In this document: one piece after another, positions 63,570-64,000 of the stretch
Layout of the letters: each line of letters begins with the position of its first letter
Position numbering within the stretch: the first letter of the stretch is position 1
Source: Anaeromyxobacter diazotrophicus
GTDB taxonomy: Bacteria > Myxococcota > Myxococcia > Myxococcales > Anaeromyxobacteraceae
Length of the DNA: 64,000 nucleotides
Assembly (NCBI RefSeq): GCF_013340205.1
Contig: NZ_BJTG01000003.1
Coordinates: 434,001 to 498,000, forward strand
Direction of reading: 5' to 3'
Notes under the pieces: generated by a model
What the model saw: the letters and a program-made list of their open reading frames with translations, nothing else
Told to the model about the DNA's origin: nothing
The model's database searches: none
Translations under genes and position numbers: made by a program

Positions 63570-63584
63570 GAACGCGCCGCGCCG

Positions 63585-64000
63585 TCAGCCGCCGCGCGGC
63601 GGTCCGCCGGCCACCTCGCCCGGCGCGGCCTGCGCGGCGCGCAGCTCGGCGAGCTCGACCGCCTCGCCCACCGCGCGCAGCCGCGGCTGCTCCGGGGTCC
63701 CGAAGTTCCCCACCAGCGCCGGGCCGGACGCCACCCCGACGCGGACGGCGAGGCGGGGCGCCGCGCGCGCCGCCTCCAGGTCCCGCGCCAGCTCGGCGAG
63801 CGCGGCGCCGCAGCGCGCGGCGCTGGCGGGCGCGCCGTCGTCGCGGGCGACCAGCCCGAAGACCGCCAGCAGCCCGCCGCCGAGCCGCTCCTCGACGGCG
63901 GCGCCCGCGGCGCGGGCGGCGGCCGCGAGCGCGGCCTGCAGCGCCAGCACGCGCGCGGTCACCTCCGCCGCCGGCAGCGCCGCCGCGGCCGCGTCGAGCC
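63585..64000 (-). CDS. Class III nucleotidyl cyclase-like domain protein (C-terminal part)
   Basis: The frame is open to the right edge, so the start is outside. The visible ~138 residues carry the end of an adenylate/guanylate cyclase catalytic domain: LDAAAAALPAAEVTARVLAL, then GGGLLAVFG, then LAVRVGVASGPALVGNFGTPEQPRL followed by VGEAVELAELRA in place of the usual TVIGDTVNLAARL. The replacement of the late DTVN by EAVE suggests a degenerate or regulatory domain. It ends 89 bases before the EIIA start on the same strand, so it lies upstream of the Ehr operon. Confidence 0.65.
   Translation of the reverse strand, partial: LDAAAAALPAAEVTARVLALQAALAAAARAAGAAVEERLGGGLLAVFGLVARDDGAPASAARCGAALAELARDLEAARAAPRLAVRVGVASGPALVGNFGTPEQPRLRAVGEAVELAELRAAQAAPGEVAGGPPRGG

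Overview
The window is one contiguous piece of a very GC-rich (roughly 73-75% by eye) bacterial chromosome. Gene content points to a myxobacterium of the Anaeromyxobacter type (Myxococcota): many c-type cytochromes and NrfD-type respiratory modules, DUF4388 proteins, a Ser/Thr kinase fused to a universal-stress domain, a PP2C phosphatase, and a deoxynucleoside kinase-panB-panC block. The taxon is inferred from content, not from a search. I saw no rRNA, tRNA, CRISPR array, intact insertion sequence or prophage. Genes are packed tightly with many ATGA/GTGA overlaps.

Layout. 1-7.6 kb: 3' end of a kinase-USP gene (+), two MFS transporters (-), an NDP-sugar nucleotidyltransferase and an F420-dependent-reductase-like protein (+), then a GYF/zinc-ribbon membrane protein and a PP2C phosphatase (-). 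7.6-13.9 kb: lipid kinase-like gene (-), then a + run of two DUF4388 proteins (one with a J domain), tsaD and rsmA. 13.9-18.5 kb: a - strand operon of a small repeat protein, tetraheme cytochrome, Tat 4x[4Fe-4S] protein, NrfD and a DUF2339 membrane protein. 18.6-25.8 kb: two small hypotheticals (-), deoxynucleoside kinase, panB, panC, smpB and a degenerate HD-GYP (+), then metallophosphoesterase, DUF971 and TANGO2 (-). 25.9-32.8 kb: GTP-PEPCK (-), treZ (+), a four-S1-domain protein (-), a DsrE-like protein and an M23 peptidase (+). 33.2-39.7 kb: citrate synthase, a Cys4 protein, aconitase and a PIG-V-like mannosyltransferase (-). 39.8-45.5 kb: a second cytochrome/FeS/NrfD operon plus a monoheme cytochrome, then pncB and an LD-carboxypeptidase (+). 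45.7-49.4 kb: a lipoprotein operon (LPP20, LpoB, COG3014, LPP20-like). 49.5-53.4 kb: outer-membrane barrel, methyltransferase, histidine phosphatase and two decayed HNH-endonuclease copies. 53.5-63.5 kb: a - strand operon for an Ehr-type complex (energy-converting-hydrogenase-related) headed by an HTH-EIIA protein; a cyclase-domain gene runs off the right edge.

How the genes work together. Citrate synthase, aconitase and PEPCK serve the TCA cycle and gluconeogenesis. The two NrfD modules carry no catalytic subunit, so they look like quinone-to-cytochrome electron conduits; both have FNR/CRP-type palindromes upstream. The Ehr complex has three antiporter-like subunits plus HyfC-, HyfE-, NuoCD- and NuoB-like subunits, but its large subunit has lost the cysteines that bind nickel-iron, so it is probably an ion-translocating oxidoreductase rather than a hydrogenase. 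The most unusual non-coding signal is a 216-bp element made of nested inverted repeats. It occurs three times, each time between the 3' ends of convergent genes. A second recurring pattern is a TANNNT -10-like hexamer 6-11 bases before start codons that lack a Shine-Dalgarno sequence, which suggests leaderless or nearly leaderless transcripts.
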